This document shows, piece after piece, positions 34,874 through 44,266 of a DNA stretch of 64,000 nt. This stretch comes from Hyphomonas sp. L-53-1-40 (GTDB taxonomy: Bacteria > Pseudomonadota > Alphaproteobacteria > Caulobacterales > Hyphomonadaceae), in NCBI RefSeq assembly GCF_000682775.1, contig NZ_AWFI01000001.1, forward strand, positions 620,001-684,000, read 5' to 3'. Position 1 is the stretch's first letter, and every line of letters begins with the position of its first letter. A program made the translations under genes and the position numbers. A model generated the notes under the pieces. It did no database searches, had not been told where the DNA came from, and worked only from the letters and a program-made list of their open reading frames with translations.

Positions 34874-37062
34874 GGGACCTTCGCCCGCGCCCGACGGAGT
34901 TTCCGCTTACCATGCCCAATCAACCCTTGCAGTCACGGATTGCCAGTGTGCGGGCTGGCACAACGTCTCATGTCTGGCGGAAGCTGTTCGTGCTGGGGGC
35001 TTCAGTTCTTCTGACCCTTTGGACAACGCGGGAGATGTACGAGGTTCTGGCCGTGTCGGGAATGACATTGCTGGAATGGGTTCTGCTGTTTGTGTTCGCA
35101 ATCAATATCAGCTGGATTTGCTTTGCCTTCGTGAACGCAACCATTGGCTTTGCCTGCGCCGTGGCGCCAAGGCATGCGGCGCGCTCGGCCGACCCCGTCT
35201 GTATCCGAAACGTGCGCACCGTCCTTACGTTTCCAATCTACAATGAGGCGGTTGAAGATGTCTTCGCAACTGTGTCCGCTACGGCGCGGATGCTCGAAGA
35301 TGCGCCGGGTTTCTATGAGTGTTTCATCCTGAGCGACACGACTGATCCCGAAATCGCGCTTGCCGAAGAGGTGGCGTATGCAGAATTGTTGAAGACGGTC
35401 AGGGGCAATGTTTCTGTTCGCTATCGTCGGCGCACAATCAATCACCATCGCAAATCCGGTAACATTCGCGATTTCGTCATGCGGTGGGGTGGGCGCTACG
35501 ACCATATGATTGTTTTCGACGCTGACAGCTATATGGAGCGCGACACGATTGTGCATCTCGTGGAGGAGATGGAGCGCGCGCCTCATACTGCGCTGATCCA
35601 GACCATTCCTCAGCTTGTCGGTGGGCGCACCCTGCTGGCACGTTGTCAGCAATTTGCGTCTGCGCTTTACGGCCCGATCCTGGGGGGTGGGATGGCCTGG
35701 TGGGCGCAGAATGAAGGAAATTTCTGGGGACACAACGCCATCATCAGAATTTCAGCTCTGGCCGAGGCTGCTGGACTGCCGGAAATGCCAGGTAAAGCGC
35801 CTTTTGGCGGCTCGATCCTGAGCCATGACTTCGTTGAGGCTGCGTTCTTGCGCCGCGCTGGCTGGAATGTGGAAATTCGCCCCGAAATCGGCGGATCCTA
35901 TGAGCAGGGGCCGCCCACTATTGTTGAACTGGTCAAGCGCGACCGACGCTGGTGCCAAGGCAATATGCAGCACATGGCGGTTCTCTTGAAAACAGGCGGG
36001 CTCAGCTGGACCAATCGCTTCCACCTCATCACGGGCATCTTTTCCTACCTTGCCTCACCGCTCTGGCTGATCTTCATCACACTTGGTATGCTGTTGTCGC
36101 TCCAGAACAGCTTCATGCAACCCGCGTATTTTGGGGATGAGGCATCGCTCTTCCCAACCTGGCCGGTGATCGACTCTGAGCGTGCGCTGACCCTCTTCTT
36201 CGTCACGATGGGACTGTTGTTCGCCCCCAAGATGTATGGGTTGGTCTACGGACTGGTGTCGCGCGAGTGGCGTCGGAGCGTGGGCGCCGGCAAGACGATT
36301 CTTGGCGCTCTGACGGAGACGGCATTGTCGGTCCTGATCGCCCCGATTCTCATGGCGACGCAAACGGGCGCAGTTATCAATGTCTTCCGGGGCAAGGATA
36401 GCGGATGGTCGCCGCAGGAACGCGCGCAGGGCGGGTACAGCTTCCTTGCGACGCTGCGCCATAATATTCCAGCCACGCTGCTGGGTGCGGCGCTGATGAT
36501 GGCGGCTACCGCAATCTCACCCGTCTATGCGGCATGGCTGGCTCCGGCAACGGTCGGCATGGTCCTTGCGGCTCCATTATCCTATTGGACCGCGAAAGAG
36601 TCGGCGGGGCAGAGGGCACGTCAGGCAGGTTTGCTGGTCAGCCCTGTCGAGGTCCGTCTGCCGGACAGCGTCGGCCTGTCCTGGGCGGAAGTACGCGCTT
36701 TTTCAGCGCTGCCCAAGACCGACATGGTTTCCCTATTGCGTGATCGCGTCAGCCAGCGGAAGCGGCGACCGCTGATTGATCCATATTGGCCCTTGCAGCG
36801 ACACGAGGTTCACGAACCACTGGCGCTCGCTCGTGCGCGTGTAACACGCGTGCTCACGCTTGAAGAATATATCAAGGCCATATCCAAAGCTGAATTGATG
36901 GCTATCCTGAATTCCTCACAGGATCTTGAAAGCATCAGTTTCAGGTTCGCCGTTGCCGGGCGGGTCGCCGGGGATGTCTCTGCTTATGAAAGACTGATGT
37001 CCAGCGAGCGAGCAGGCGGGCGTACGACAACCTCCAGCGGAGGACAGCGAAGTGGCACCTGA
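34870..37062 (+). CDS. opgH: glucans biosynthesis glucosyltransferase OpgH (MdoH)
   Basis: 730 aa from the ATG at 34870 (ATGA overlap with opgG; GGTGGAG upstream). Inner-membrane family-2 glycosyltransferase making the linear glucan backbone from UDP-glucose. Two N-terminal TMs, a cytosolic GT-A domain with TFPIYNEAVEDVFA, FDADSYMERDT, SHDFVEAAFLRRAGW and the product-binding DRRWCQGNMQH, then about five or six C-terminal TMs. It is shorter than E. coli OpgH (847 aa), mainly by lacking the long N-terminal extension. It forms the opgGH operon. Confidence 0.95.
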   Translation: MRDLRPRPTEFPLTMPNQPLQSRIASVRAGTTSHVWRKLFVLGASVLLTLWTTREMYEVLAVSGMTLLEWVLLFVFAINISWICFAFVNATIGFACAVAPRHAARSADPVCIRNVRTVLTFPIYNEAVEDVFATVSATARMLEDAPGFYECFILSDTTDPEIALAEEVAYAELLKTVRGNVSVRYRRRTINHHRKSGNIRDFVMRWGGRYDHMIVFDADSYMERDTIVHLVEEMERAPHTALIQTIPQLVGGRTLLARCQQFASALYGPILGGGMAWWAQNEGNFWGHNAIIRISALAEAAGLPEMPGKAPFGGSILSHDFVEAAFLRRAGWNVEIRPEIGGSYEQGPPTIVELVKRDRRWCQGNMQHMAVLLKTGGLSWTNRFHLITGIFSYLASPLWLIFITLGMLLSLQNSFMQPAYFGDEASLFPTWPVIDSERALTLFFVTMGLLFAPKMYGLVYGLVSREWRRSVGAGKTILGALTETALSVLIAPILMATQTGAVINVFRGKDSGWSPQERAQGGYSFLATLRHNIPATLLGAALMMAATAISPVYAAWLAPATVGMVLAAPLSYWTAKESAGQRARQAGLLVSPVEVRLPDSVGLSWAEVRAFSALPKTDMVSLLRDRVSQRKRRPLIDPYWPLQRHEVHEPLALARARVTRVLTLEEYIKAISKAELMAILNSSQDLESISFRFAVAGRVAGDVSAYERLMSSERAGGRTTTSSGGQRSGT

Positions 37063-37081
37063 CTTCTCTATTTTGGAAGTG

Positions 37082-37945
37082 TCACTTAAGCGTTGTTGAG
37101 ATGAACTTCCTGATCGCATGTAGCGACTCCGGCTCATTGAGGAACGGCGTATGGCCTCGCCCCGGCACAGTCAGCAATCGGCTGCCCTTATGCCGCTTCA
37201 GCATGCGGTTCGCGGTTTTTTCTGTGAGGATATCCGAGGTTTCACCGCGAACAATCAGTAGCGGGATGGCCTTGAGCGCCGAGTAGATACGCCACATCGC
37301 GAAGTTGACGCGCCAGCTCGGCTTCGTACTGCCCATGCCCCGCACAATTACCGGATCATAGTCGAATATGATCTTCCCATCATCGCGTACCGTGCAAGTT
37401 CGCTTGGCAAATTCGAGCCAGTCGTCTGCGTTATAGTCCGGGTAGACGCTCGCCTGTGTTCGGCCAATTGCTGTAGCGGCATCGTCCAGATTGTCGAATG
37501 TTTCATTCCCGCCAGCATAGCCGGCTATGCGTTTGAGGCCCGCGGGATTTACTTCGGGTCCGACATCATTGATCACGATGCTCTTGATTTTATCCGGGAA
37601 AGCCTTGGCCATCAGCATGGCCATCAGCCCTCCCATCGATGTGCCGATCAGAATCAGATTGTCCAGTTTCAGGTGCGCAATCAGCGCAGCCATGTCTTGT
37701 ACATAAACTGGTGGCGCATAGGTCTCGCCACTCGGGTCGCGATCCGACCGGCCGCGCCCGCGCACATCGACCGAGATGTACCGGGCGGGTAATTCCAAGC
37801 CGCGTATCATGGGCTCGAAATCCTTATGGTTTCGGGTCAGGCCGTGCATGCACAGCACAGTGAGGTTGCTGTCATGTGGGCCATACTCGGCGGCGTAGAG
37901 TTTCAGTCCGTCATGCGCAGTGTAGTAGATATCCCGTTTTTCCAT
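37082..37945 (-). CDS. alpha/beta hydrolase
   Basis: 287 aa. alpha/beta-hydrolase fold: oxyanion segment MHGLTRNHKDFEPM, nucleophile Ser in LIGTSMGGLMAML, acid Asp in IVRGETSDILTE, His in PGRGHTPFLNEPE. No signal peptide, so cytoplasmic. It starts 8 bases after the MFS gene and is likely the last gene of the TonB receptor-MFS-hydrolase unit, hydrolysing whatever is imported. It may be an esterase or a C-C hydrolase. A weak hairpin between its stop and that of convergent opgH (37042-37090) may stop both. Confidence 0.88.
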   Translation of the reverse strand: MEKRDIYYTAHDGLKLYAAEYGPHDSNLTVLCMHGLTRNHKDFEPMIRGLELPARYISVDVRGRGRSDRDPSGETYAPPVYVQDMAALIAHLKLDNLILIGTSMGGLMAMLMAKAFPDKIKSIVINDVGPEVNPAGLKRIAGYAGGNETFDNLDDAATAIGRTQASVYPDYNADDWLEFAKRTCTVRDDGKIIFDYDPVIVRGMGSTKPSWRVNFAMWRIYSALKAIPLLIVRGETSDILTEKTANRMLKRHKGSRLLTVPGRGHTPFLNEPESLHAIRKFISTTLK

Positions 37946-37953
37946 GGCGGGGC

Positions 37954-39249
37954 TCAGACCAGCTTGGCCGCGCGGGCAGCGTCGCGGGCATAATAGCGTC
38001 CCGACAGGACGAGGAAGAGGATGCTCGCAGCGTTCAGCAGGAGGATGATCTCCAGCGCCGATTTCAGCGGGGTTGTCGAACCCGCATCAGAGAACTGAAC
38101 ACTGAGCCAACCAGCAAAGGTCGGGCCGCCGCCAATGCCAATCAGGGTCAGGCAGAGCAGCATGAAGGCAGATGCGAAGGAGCGCATGCGCAAACCCACC
38201 AATTCCTGAGAGGCCGTATAGGCAACGCTGGCATAGATCAGGCCGACAAAGCTGGGCACCACGTTCCACGCATAGGCAAGGCCGATGCTGTCTGCCTGAA
38301 GGAACATCCATGCGAATGGCAGGGCAAGTGCGCCACAGGCTGCAATTGTCCACGGGCGCCAGGCCAGATTCTTCGAAGACATGCGGTCACAGATCTTGCC
38401 GACGACGACTGCACCGACCCCGCCGACGCCACCAATCAACAGGCCGAGTGGGATGGAGACATCCCCGGGGCCGACATCGAATGTGCGCTGGAGGTGGCTG
38501 GACGTGAAGACAAGGAAGGCGTTCGCCGAGACACAAATGAGGCAACAGCCTAACAGCAACAGCAGGAATGAGGTCTGACCTGAAATGAATTTCAGGGTTT
38601 CGCCAATCGATGGCGCTTCGCCATCATCGACGCGCTGTTCAATGGCACCGCGTTTCGGCTCTTTCAGTGTGAAGCGAACCAGCAGGGCCAGGATCAGGCC
38701 CGGTATACCCGCGATAAAGAATGCCGCGCGCCAGCCAAACGCTTCATACACCAAACCGCCCAGCGCGAAGCCGCCAAGGATGCCGAAGCCAATCCCCGTC
38801 GTATAGATGCCGAGCGCGGTGGCGCGTTCGTGGGGCGCGTAGAGATCAGAAATGATGGATGTGGCAGGTGGAGTACCGCCCGCTTCGCCCACGCCAACAC
38901 CCATGCGGGCGACCAGCAAGTGCCAGAAATTCTGTGCGAGGCCGGAGATGGCGGTCATACCCGACCAGACGGCCAGTGACAGAGAAATGATGGTGCGGCG
39001 ATTGCCCCGGTCGGCCCACATTGCCATCGGAATGCCAAGGGTTGCGTAGAAAGCCGCAAAAGCGAGGCCTGTCAGCAAGCCGAGTTGAGCGTCGTCCAGT
39101 TTCAGGTCGGCCTTGATCGGCTCCAGCAGGATCACGAGGACCTGCCGGTCGATATGGTTGAATGTGTAGACCAGCGTAAGCAATGCCAGCACATAGGCGC
39201 GAGATGCATTACGGGACGTCGAAGAGGGTGGGGCCGCGAGATCGGTCAT
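37954..39249 (-). CDS. MFS transporter, Spinster-like
   Basis: 431 aa with 12 predicted TMs. Typical motifs: YTFNHIDRQVLVILLEPIK at TM1, MAMWADRGNRRTIIS (motif A) in the first loop, and VGVGEAGGTPPATSIISDL. This subfamily is abundant beside TonB receptors in sphingomonads and Hyphomonadaceae and usually carries organic anions or lipid-like compounds; the substrate here is unknown. It lies between the receptor gene upstream and the hydrolase downstream. Confidence 0.92.
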   Translation of the reverse strand: MTDLAAPPSSTSRNASRAYVLALLTLVYTFNHIDRQVLVILLEPIKADLKLDDAQLGLLTGLAFAAFYATLGIPMAMWADRGNRRTIISLSLAVWSGMTAISGLAQNFWHLLVARMGVGVGEAGGTPPATSIISDLYAPHERATALGIYTTGIGFGILGGFALGGLVYEAFGWRAAFFIAGIPGLILALLVRFTLKEPKRGAIEQRVDDGEAPSIGETLKFISGQTSFLLLLLGCCLICVSANAFLVFTSSHLQRTFDVGPGDVSIPLGLLIGGVGGVGAVVVGKICDRMSSKNLAWRPWTIAACGALALPFAWMFLQADSIGLAYAWNVVPSFVGLIYASVAYTASQELVGLRMRSFASAFMLLCLTLIGIGGGPTFAGWLSVQFSDAGSTTPLKSALEIILLLNAASILFLVLSGRYYARDAARAAKLV

Positions 39250-39310
39250 GGCTGTCCTTCAGGCTACGCCGAAGCGGTTACCGGTATCTGCAAGGTTTGG
39301 GAGGGACGGA

Positions 39311-39340
39311 CCGGCGACCTACGGAGGTAAAGGTCGCCGG
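39311..39340 (-). other. intercistronic hairpin between TonB receptor and MFS genes
   Basis: CCGGCGACCT and AGGTCGCCGG are perfect 10-base arms with a 10-base loop, just after the receptor stop. There is no T-tract on either side, so it is more likely an mRNA-stabilising or partial attenuating element than a full terminator. It would favour receptor over transporter expression. Confidence 0.5.
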
Positions 39341-39353
39341 CCCGCTCGGTTGA

Positions 39354-41636
39354 CTAGAAGTCGACCGAGATTGAGGCGGTAAGCGTGCGCGGTGGGCCGT
39401 AGAAGGCCGAATACGCACTGTCGAAGCCAAGCTGGCTCGGCGTCACGAAGTTGTAGGCCGCGACGCGGTATTCCTCGTCCGTGAGGTTCCGGCCGTGGAT
39501 ACCGAAACGCAGGCGCTCGGACGGCGATGTCCAGACGAAGCTGAGGTCCAGCAACGTATAGGAGTCCGGATCCAGCGCCGGACCCCCATTCGGGAACAGC
39601 ACGTTCGTGCCCGGAGCGAAGCCTGGGTTCTCCACGTTGAAGAGATAATAGGCGTCGCGATAGGAAGCCGATCCTGTGATCGAGATCGCACCAAATTCAG
39701 GCCCGAAGTCGCGCATATAATTCAGCGAGAGCTGGCCCTGCAGTTCCGGTGTATTCTGCGTCACGAACTGGTCGGCGATATTGGTGCCGGCGGACAGGAT
39801 TTCCTGAATTTCAGCATCGATATAGCCGAGGTTCCCCATCAGGGTGAACTCATCATTGATGAACCAGCTGCCCTCAAGTTCGAGGCCGGTGTATTCCGAT
39901 GAGCCCGCATTAAAGACCGAGGAAACAAACGTGTCGTTCACGCCGTCATTGTCGGAATCGGCGCCACTCTGAACTGTGATCTGCTGATCGGTATATTCAG
40001 CAAAGAAGACGGCTGTGTTCAGCAAAAGGCGATCATCGAAGAAGCTGCCTTTGATACCGATTTCATAACTGTCGACCTTCTCCGGTCCGAAACCTTCCTG
40101 TGAAAGTCCCAGCGTATCGAGGTCAGCACGGGCCCGCGGGTCAAAGCCGCCTGCCTTGAAGCCCTGAGCGTAGGTTGCGTAGATGTTCAGGTCGTCCGTT
40201 GGCTTGTAGGAAACCGAAATGCGCGGAGTGAACTCCTCGTCTTCCCGGTTCAGGCCTTCATAGCCGGTCTGGGTGACGAAGAAGATTGAGCTGGTATTGG
40301 TCGGGTCGAACGAGCCGGAGCCCATGCCGAGCCAAAGCTCACGCGTCACGTCTGCAGTGGTTTCATCCTTGGTGAAGCGACCACCGAGGGACACGCTCCA
40401 CTGGTCAGTCAGGTCATAGGTGAAATCACCGTAGACGGAGAAGTTTTCCTTGTCCTGCTTGCCGGCCTGGTAGACCGTCAGGCCCAACGCGCTGAGCAAC
40501 AGATCGAACGCACCGTCGGCACTGCCATCAAGATAGTAGATGCCTGCGACGCCAGACAGGCGGTCGCCATTGTACAGCATCTGGAATTCCTGGCTGAACT
40601 GGTCGTCACTATAGTAAGCCGGGACATCGAAATCCTGACCGGGCAGGGCGTCGAAGTCGATCGGCGTAACCGTTGCGCCTTCACGATAGGCCGTGACCGA
40701 TTTCAGCGTGATCTCGTTATTGACGTCCCACTCGCCCGTGAAGGAGTAGCCCTCGGTTTCGACAGAGTTGTCATCGCCGATACCGGCGCGGGTGTCATAG
40801 ACATTGTCCGTGACCGGCAGGGTGCCGTCACCGCTCGGGATCAGGCGGTGACCATGCTTGGCGTTGGAGTTGTCTTCAGATTTGTCATAGGCAAAACGGA
40901 AGAACAGTGAGTCGGTTGGTGCCCATTCGGCGCTCACGCGGTAGGCGAGGACGTCCTTGTCGTAATGATCTGCACCGGTGAAGAGGTTCTCCCCGTAACC
41001 GTCGCGTTGGTAGTTGGCGATGGCACCGCCGACCTTGAATGTGTCGCTGAGCGGTACCGAACCGGATACGATCGTGTCGAGCTGGCTGTAGGAGCCGACA
41101 TTGACCTTGGCTTTCAGGTCCGGCTCGTCGTCCATCTTGGCGGTGACGTATTTAATCGCTCCGCCAATCGTATTGCGGCCATAGAGCGTACCTTGCGGTC
41201 CGCGCAGAACTTCGATCCGTTCAATGTCGAATATGTCCAGGATCGCGCCTTGTGGGCGTGCAATGTAGACATCATCAACGTAGAGACCGACGCCGGGCTC
41301 GAAGCCCCAGAGCGGGTCCTGCTGGCCGACGCCGCGAATGAAGGCGATCAGGGTGGAGTTGGAGCCGCGTGCCACTTCGATCGTTGCGTTCGGGGTCGAG
41401 CGTTGGATGGAAGTGATATCGACCGCGCCGGTGGCTTCCAGCTGGTCAGCGCTGAACGCAGAAACGGATAGCGGTACATCGATCAGGTCTTCTTCGCGGC
41501 GTTGGGCGGTAACCGTCACCCGGCCGAGCGTGCGGGCCTCTTCCGGGGCCTCATCATCCGCATCCTGCGCATGCGCAGCGTACTGGCCCGCGGTCAGCGC
41601 CAGCGCCGACACGAGACCGAATCTCAGCGTATTCAT
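39354..41636 (-). CDS. TonB-dependent outer-membrane receptor
   Basis: 760 aa from the ATG at 41636. A TTG at 41651 with a strong GGAGG five bases upstream is an equal alternative and adds five residues. Signal peptide MNTLRFGLVSALALTAGQYAAHAQ. The plug domain starts with the TonB-box-like region RVTVTAQRREEDLIDVPLSVSAF and contains VLRGPQGTLYGRNTIGGAI. The 22-strand barrel includes VSYKPTDDLNIYATYAQGFKAG-type sequence and ends in ASISVDF. No N-terminal signalling domain. It imports an unknown ligand by Ton energy. An AraC gene lies 123 bases upstream on the same strand and is its probable regulator. Confidence 0.94.
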   Translation of the reverse strand: MNTLRFGLVSALALTAGQYAAHAQDADDEAPEEARTLGRVTVTAQRREEDLIDVPLSVSAFSADQLEATGAVDITSIQRSTPNATIEVARGSNSTLIAFIRGVGQQDPLWGFEPGVGLYVDDVYIARPQGAILDIFDIERIEVLRGPQGTLYGRNTIGGAIKYVTAKMDDEPDLKAKVNVGSYSQLDTIVSGSVPLSDTFKVGGAIANYQRDGYGENLFTGADHYDKDVLAYRVSAEWAPTDSLFFRFAYDKSEDNSNAKHGHRLIPSGDGTLPVTDNVYDTRAGIGDDNSVETEGYSFTGEWDVNNEITLKSVTAYREGATVTPIDFDALPGQDFDVPAYYSDDQFSQEFQMLYNGDRLSGVAGIYYLDGSADGAFDLLLSALGLTVYQAGKQDKENFSVYGDFTYDLTDQWSVSLGGRFTKDETTADVTRELWLGMGSGSFDPTNTSSIFFVTQTGYEGLNREDEEFTPRISVSYKPTDDLNIYATYAQGFKAGGFDPRARADLDTLGLSQEGFGPEKVDSYEIGIKGSFFDDRLLLNTAVFFAEYTDQQITVQSGADSDNDGVNDTFVSSVFNAGSSEYTGLELEGSWFINDEFTLMGNLGYIDAEIQEILSAGTNIADQFVTQNTPELQGQLSLNYMRDFGPEFGAISITGSASYRDAYYLFNVENPGFAPGTNVLFPNGGPALDPDSYTLLDLSFVWTSPSERLRFGIHGRNLTDEEYRVAAYNFVTPSQLGFDSAYSAFYGPPRTLTASISVDF

Positions 41637-41758
41637 TTTGTGATTTCCCAATTTTTCCTCCCGAGGATTCTTTGTATTTGACGGGATTTATCCAGAACAT
41701 GCGCGCTTGGGCGATGACCTGAGGGCTCAACACAAGTGAACATTTTCGCTCAGGCGCG

Positions 41759-42817
41759 TCAGGCTTGAGCAGTTTCCATGCTGGACCTGGCATAGACGGC
41801 AGGCGAAACACCGCGCATCTTCTTGAACGCCCGATTGAAGGCGCGCACATCGGAATAGCCAAGAAATTCCGCAACTTGGGTGACGCTTGTGCCTTGTGCC
41901 AGCATCAGGCCGGCCCGTTCGGCGCGGCTTTCCTGGAGGATGTCCCGGAAACTTGTGTGCTCTTCGCTCAGGCGGCGGCGCAAGGTTGCAACGCTCACGT
42001 CCAGATGCCGGGCGACAGCTTGCTGGGTTTCGTGTCCATCCGAGATCAGGTCGGCTGTGCGTACTGAATAGCTTCGCGAGTCGGAAGAAGGCGCGATGGC
42101 TTCAAGATGGCGGATGACGCGCGCGAAAATCCCGTCAGCGGTCAGATCGACTTCCGGGGTGGCGGGAATGGTCTCGCAGGCTATGTCGATATCATAGATC
42201 AGCTCATAGGCTGCATGACCGTAGCCGATGGGCACCTGCCAGAATTGCAGCTGGCCATTGCCGGCATCATTCCGGTTCCTGAGCAGGCTCACCCGTTTGA
42301 GCGCCCGGCCTGCGGCGCCGCCGGTCAGGCTGTCGAGCAGGGCATGAGTCTTGATCAGCAAGGCGTCGCCGACGAAATGCGTCAACGCACGATCATCGCG
42401 AAAGCGATAGGGGAAAGTCGAATCATCCACCACCAGCGCCAGCATCGAGTCGGTCTGGCGGACATAGTTGTAGCGCCCGCCATGCATCATGTTGAAATGC
42501 GAAGCGAGGCTCCGGATTGCGTCTTGCAGGGTCGAGGCCGCCTGGATCTGCGTCACGACAAATGTGCCGGTCTGGTAGAGCAGCTTTCGTTCAGAAAGTT
42601 GCGCAGTCAGGTCGTCGAAGGACCGGGCGATCTCGCGTTGGATGCGATAATAGTCGACCAGATCAATCTGCGTGCCGGGTTGGCTTGTGCGTTTGCCCGG
42701 ATCGATGCCCAGTCGATCCAGCAGGCCGTCAACGTCCACACCCGACGTTCCGGCCCATGACAGGATCGGTTCAATCTGGTGGAGTTCGAAACTCGCCCGG
42801 GTCAGTGACTGCGACAT
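41759..42817 (-). CDS. AraC family transcriptional regulator with arabinose-binding-like N-terminal domain
   Basis: 352 aa. The N-terminal domain (about 20-210) is the AraC-type binding domain seen in OruR/FadR-like regulators (ILSWAGTSGVDVDGLLDRLGI, GGRYNYVRQ). The C-terminal double HTH includes VARHLDVSVATLRRRLSEE and GTSVTQVAEFLGYSDVRAFNRAFKK. These proteins often sense lipids, amino acids or other uptake substrates. Position upstream of the TonB receptor suggests control of the receptor-MFS-hydrolase unit. Confidence 0.92.
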   Translation of the reverse strand: MSQSLTRASFELHQIEPILSWAGTSGVDVDGLLDRLGIDPGKRTSQPGTQIDLVDYYRIQREIARSFDDLTAQLSERKLLYQTGTFVVTQIQAASTLQDAIRSLASHFNMMHGGRYNYVRQTDSMLALVVDDSTFPYRFRDDRALTHFVGDALLIKTHALLDSLTGGAAGRALKRVSLLRNRNDAGNGQLQFWQVPIGYGHAAYELIYDIDIACETIPATPEVDLTADGIFARVIRHLEAIAPSSDSRSYSVRTADLISDGHETQQAVARHLDVSVATLRRRLSEEHTSFRDILQESRAERAGLMLAQGTSVTQVAEFLGYSDVRAFNRAFKKMRGVSPAVYARSSMETAQA

Positions 42818-42900
42818 GCGGGTCTTATAGCAGGAATCTGTATCGAAAACGTATCCTGATTCAAAAGGATGTTTTCAAATATGGCGTTGCTGCAACAGGC

Positions 42901-43221
42901 CTAGCGGTAATAGGCGCACAGCGTGTCGACCAGCGCCCGGCCGATCCCGCCCGCACAACGATAATAGATCGTCTGCGCATCCCGGCGGCTTTCAACCAGA
43001 CCGGCCGCGCGCAGCTTTGCCAGATGCTGGGATACAGCGGAATGCGATTGGCCGGTCATGTCGGCCAGCTGATGAACAGGGTGCTCGCCCTCATTCAGCG
43101 CGCACATGATCTTCAACCGCGTATCACTCGACATGGCCTTCAGCACTTCTGAGGCCTCGTGAATGCGCTCCGACATGAGGTCAAAGGCATCCTTCGTCTG
43201 GGGTTTGTGCTGGGCTTTCAT
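42901..43221 (-). CDS. ArsR/SmtB family repressor, possible persulfide sensor
   Basis: 106 aa. Winged helix: VLKAMSSDTRLKIMCALNEGEHPV, QLADMTGQSHSAVSQHLAKLRAAGLV, RRDAQTIYYRC. No ELCVCDL metal box. Cys40 in the helix before NEGE and Cys102 near the C-terminus match the two reactive positions of BigR/SqrR/YgaV reactive-sulfur sensors. An additional Cys follows YYR. Targets are unknown and no sulfur genes are adjacent. Confidence 0.9.
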   Translation of the reverse strand: MKAQHKPQTKDAFDLMSERIHEASEVLKAMSSDTRLKIMCALNEGEHPVHQLADMTGQSHSAVSQHLAKLRAAGLVESRRDAQTIYYRCAGGIGRALVDTLCAYYR

Positions 43222-43262
43222 CAGGATGTGCTCGTAGTTATTGTTGCGGGCGGCGTATCAGC

Positions 43263-43284
43263 TAATATGCGAATATAAGCATTA
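43263..43284. promoter_or_regulatory. AT-rich imperfect dyad upstream of arsR
   Basis: A 22-base AT-rich element with outer TAAT/ATTA and inner ATGC/GCAT inverted repeats, 42-63 bases upstream of the arsR start. It is a plausible autoregulatory ArsR operator. The rest of the 43222-43457 gap holds nothing recognisable beyond the infA leader. Confidence 0.35.
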
Positions 43285-43457
43285 AGATGGTGCGAAACAG
43301 GGTCGCGTCTGCAAGAGACGGGCGGGAATACGCTGAAAATGCCCGCATGACGGGGCATTTTGCTGAACTTCAAATCTTGCCGGAATCCGTGCAAACCTTT
43401 ATGCGCCCCCTATATGCGTTTCGGCGGCGCAATGGACCGCCCTTTATTGGAGACTGC

Positions 43458-43676
43458 ATGTCGAAGGAAGAACTGATTGAATTCGAAGGCACAGTCGTGG
43501 AACTGCTGCCGAACGCGACGTTCCGCGTTAAACTCGAGAACGACCACGAAATCATTGCCCACACGGCTGGCAAGATGCGCAAGAACCGCATCCGCGTGCT
43601 GACCGGGGACAAGGTCATGGTTGAGATGACCCCTTACGACCTGACCAAGGGTCGTATCACCTACCGCTTCAAATAA
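43458..43676 (+). CDS. infA: translation initiation factor IF-1
   Basis: 72 aa OB-fold protein binding the ribosomal A site during initiation. It is nearly canonical: [54 protein letters not shown] at 43458; a longer frame from 43287 is not needed. It is followed after 5 bases by maf, a common alphaproteobacterial pair. Confidence 0.98.
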   Translation: MSKEELIEFEGTVVELLPNATFRVKLENDHEIIAHTAGKMRKNRIRVLTGDKVMVEMTPYDLTKGRITYRFK

Positions 43677-43681
43677 GAGAT

Positions 43682-44266
43682 ATGGCGTCCTCAGGGCATG
43701 TTCCCCTGATCCTCGCCAGTGCGAGTCCCCGGCGGCGAGACCTGCTCGCCCAGATCGGGATTGTGCCGGACGCGATCTGCCCCACTGACATCGACGAATC
43801 CCGTCGCAAGGACGAATCTCCGCGTGCGCTGGCCGAAAGGCTGGCGCGGGAGAAGGCCATGGCCTGTCCGGAGGCTGGGTTTGTGCTGGCCGCGGATACC
43901 GTGGTTTCGCTGGGCCAGAGAAACCTCGAAAAAGCTGCCGATGCGGAAGAGGCCGAGGCCTTCCTGCGGCTTCTTTCAGGCCGGGCACACCAATGTCTTA
44001 CCGGTATCGCCGTGAAAGCCCCCGATGGCCGCGTGAGCAGCCGTACCGTGCTTGCTCGGGTGAAGGTGAAGCGCCTGACAGATCAGGAAATCGCTGCCTA
44101 TATTGCCAGCGGCGAATGGCAGGGCAAGGCGGGCGGCTATGGCATTCAAGGCATGGCCGGCGCCTTCATCACCCATATCAGCGGCAGCTACACCGCGATT
44201 GTCGGCCTGCCGCTATACGAGACAAAAGCCCTGCTGGAAGGCATGGGCTGGCGCTTGAAGGCCTAG
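43682..44266 (+). CDS. maf: Maf-like nucleoside triphosphate pyrophosphatase
   Basis: 194 aa. Hydrolyses non-canonical or excess nucleoside triphosphates to monophosphates and is linked to septum control. Maf motifs: ILASASPRRRDLLAQIG, DESRRKDESP, VLAADTVVSLG, GYGIQGMAGAFI and GSYTAIVGLPLYET. The length is typical. Its 3' end overlaps the convergent membrane-protein gene by four bases. Confidence 0.95.
   Translation: MASSGHVPLILASASPRRRDLLAQIGIVPDAICPTDIDESRRKDESPRALAERLAREKAMACPEAGFVLAADTVVSLGQRNLEKAADAEEAEAFLRLLSGRAHQCLTGIAVKAPDGRVSSRTVLARVKVKRLTDQEIAAYIASGEWQGKAGGYGIQGMAGAFITHISGSYTAIVGLPLYETKALLEGMGWRLKA

Noticed and set aside
37042..37090. Bidirectional terminator between opgH and the hydrolase gene
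   Set aside because: The inverted repeat has two mismatches and a long loop; too weak to list separately.
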